Origin: Promethearchaeota archaeon
GTDB taxonomy: Archaea; Asgardarchaeota; Lokiarchaeia; Sigyniarchaeales; SOKP01
Length of the DNA stretch: 53,769 nt
Direction: 5' to 3'
NCBI GenBank assembly: GCA_029838195.1
Contig: JALGVJ010000025.1
Coordinates: 1 to 53,769 of the forward strand
Below, in pieces: positions 53,538-53,769 of this stretch; the first letter of the stretch is position 1; every line of letters begins with the position of its first letter. The notes under the pieces are model-generated. The model did not search any database. It had not been told where the DNA came from and worked only from the letters and a program-made list of their open reading frames with translations. Position numbers and translations under genes: made by a program.

Positions 53538-53769
53538 TTCTCTTACCATGAGCACTGCTTACATTAAGATAATAGATGAGCCGTTTTTCCTCTCCATCTT
53601 CTTTTTTCTTTAAGATTTTCTAAATTTGTATTTTTTATTATTTTTTCAGTGTTACCTGAGGGTATTTTTAAGTTTATAATATAGCTTGTTTTTTAAGTTT
53701 TTTAAATCTCATTCCGACAAAACCCTCAATTATAACACATCTGGTTTCGTCGCCCCCTCGGAAAATCAC

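Overview
The window is AT-rich, gene-dense archaeal DNA, and I read it as an Asgard archaeon (Promethearchaeota). A Lokiarchaeia-like lineage is my best guess from low GC and gene content, not a proven placement. Archaeal traits are RpoK, aEF1B, a PAN ATPase, Hef, RIO2, TldD/TldE, four-subunit 2-oxoacid:ferredoxin oxidoreductases, TATA-type promoters and an intron-bearing tRNA-Val. The Asgard signal is the eukaryote-like set: an actin of conventional length ending in HRCF, a Ras/Rab-like GTPase, a Roadblock/LC7 protein, an SDS22-type leucine-rich repeat protein and a membrane protein with a gelsolin-like head.

Layout. 1-5.4 kb: the end of an unknown gene, RIO2 kinase, the gelsolin-like membrane protein and the porGDAB operon. 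5.5-11.4 kb: a hydrolase lacking its nucleophile, a crotonase, a 912-residue fusion of an extracytoplasmic domain with a flippase-like module, and an alpha/alpha-toroid protein. 11.4-18 kb: mutS, nagB, mutL, aEF1B and a 57-residue zinc-ribbon protein that is easy to miss. 18-25.5 kb: a winged-helix protein, iorBA, a frame-broken small gene, then actin and PAN, each preceded by long non-coding DNA. 25.5-32.7 kb: LRR protein, GNAT, winged-helix protein, rpoK, tRNA-Val, hef and the small GTPase. 32.7-37.6 kb: a sugar-nucleotide epimerase/decarboxylase split by a 31-base insert, a DUF1616-like surface protein, tldE/tldD and a zinc-ribbon protein. 37.9-44.1 kb: purB-purM-PfkB kinase, CPBP protease, phosphodiesterase, Roadblock protein and a small membrane protein. 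44.1-53.5 kb: hydrolase, nadC, a NikR-like regulator, class II aldolase, dinB, a PAP-phosphatase-like enzyme, an M28 membrane peptidase, and a flavoprotein/iron-sulfur pair.

Metabolically the genes fit an anaerobic, ferredoxin-based heterotroph: POR and IOR oxidise 2-oxoacids from sugars and amino acids, the flavoprotein/Fe-S pair feeds electrons from a hydroxyacid-like or lipid-precursor substrate, and salvage or biosynthesis is represented by NagB, class II aldolase, PurB, PurM and NadC. DNA repair is well represented (MutS, MutL, Hef, DinB).

The most unusual structure is the 31-base insert in the epimerase. It starts right after an AAT codon and ends within a second AAT codon followed by the family-conserved continuation, it carries the stop, and it contains a perfect 7-bp hairpin. 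Skipping it restores a full-length enzyme. This resembles translational bypassing, but several nearby genes also show single-base frame or start-codon anomalies, so assembly error and pseudogenisation must be excluded first.
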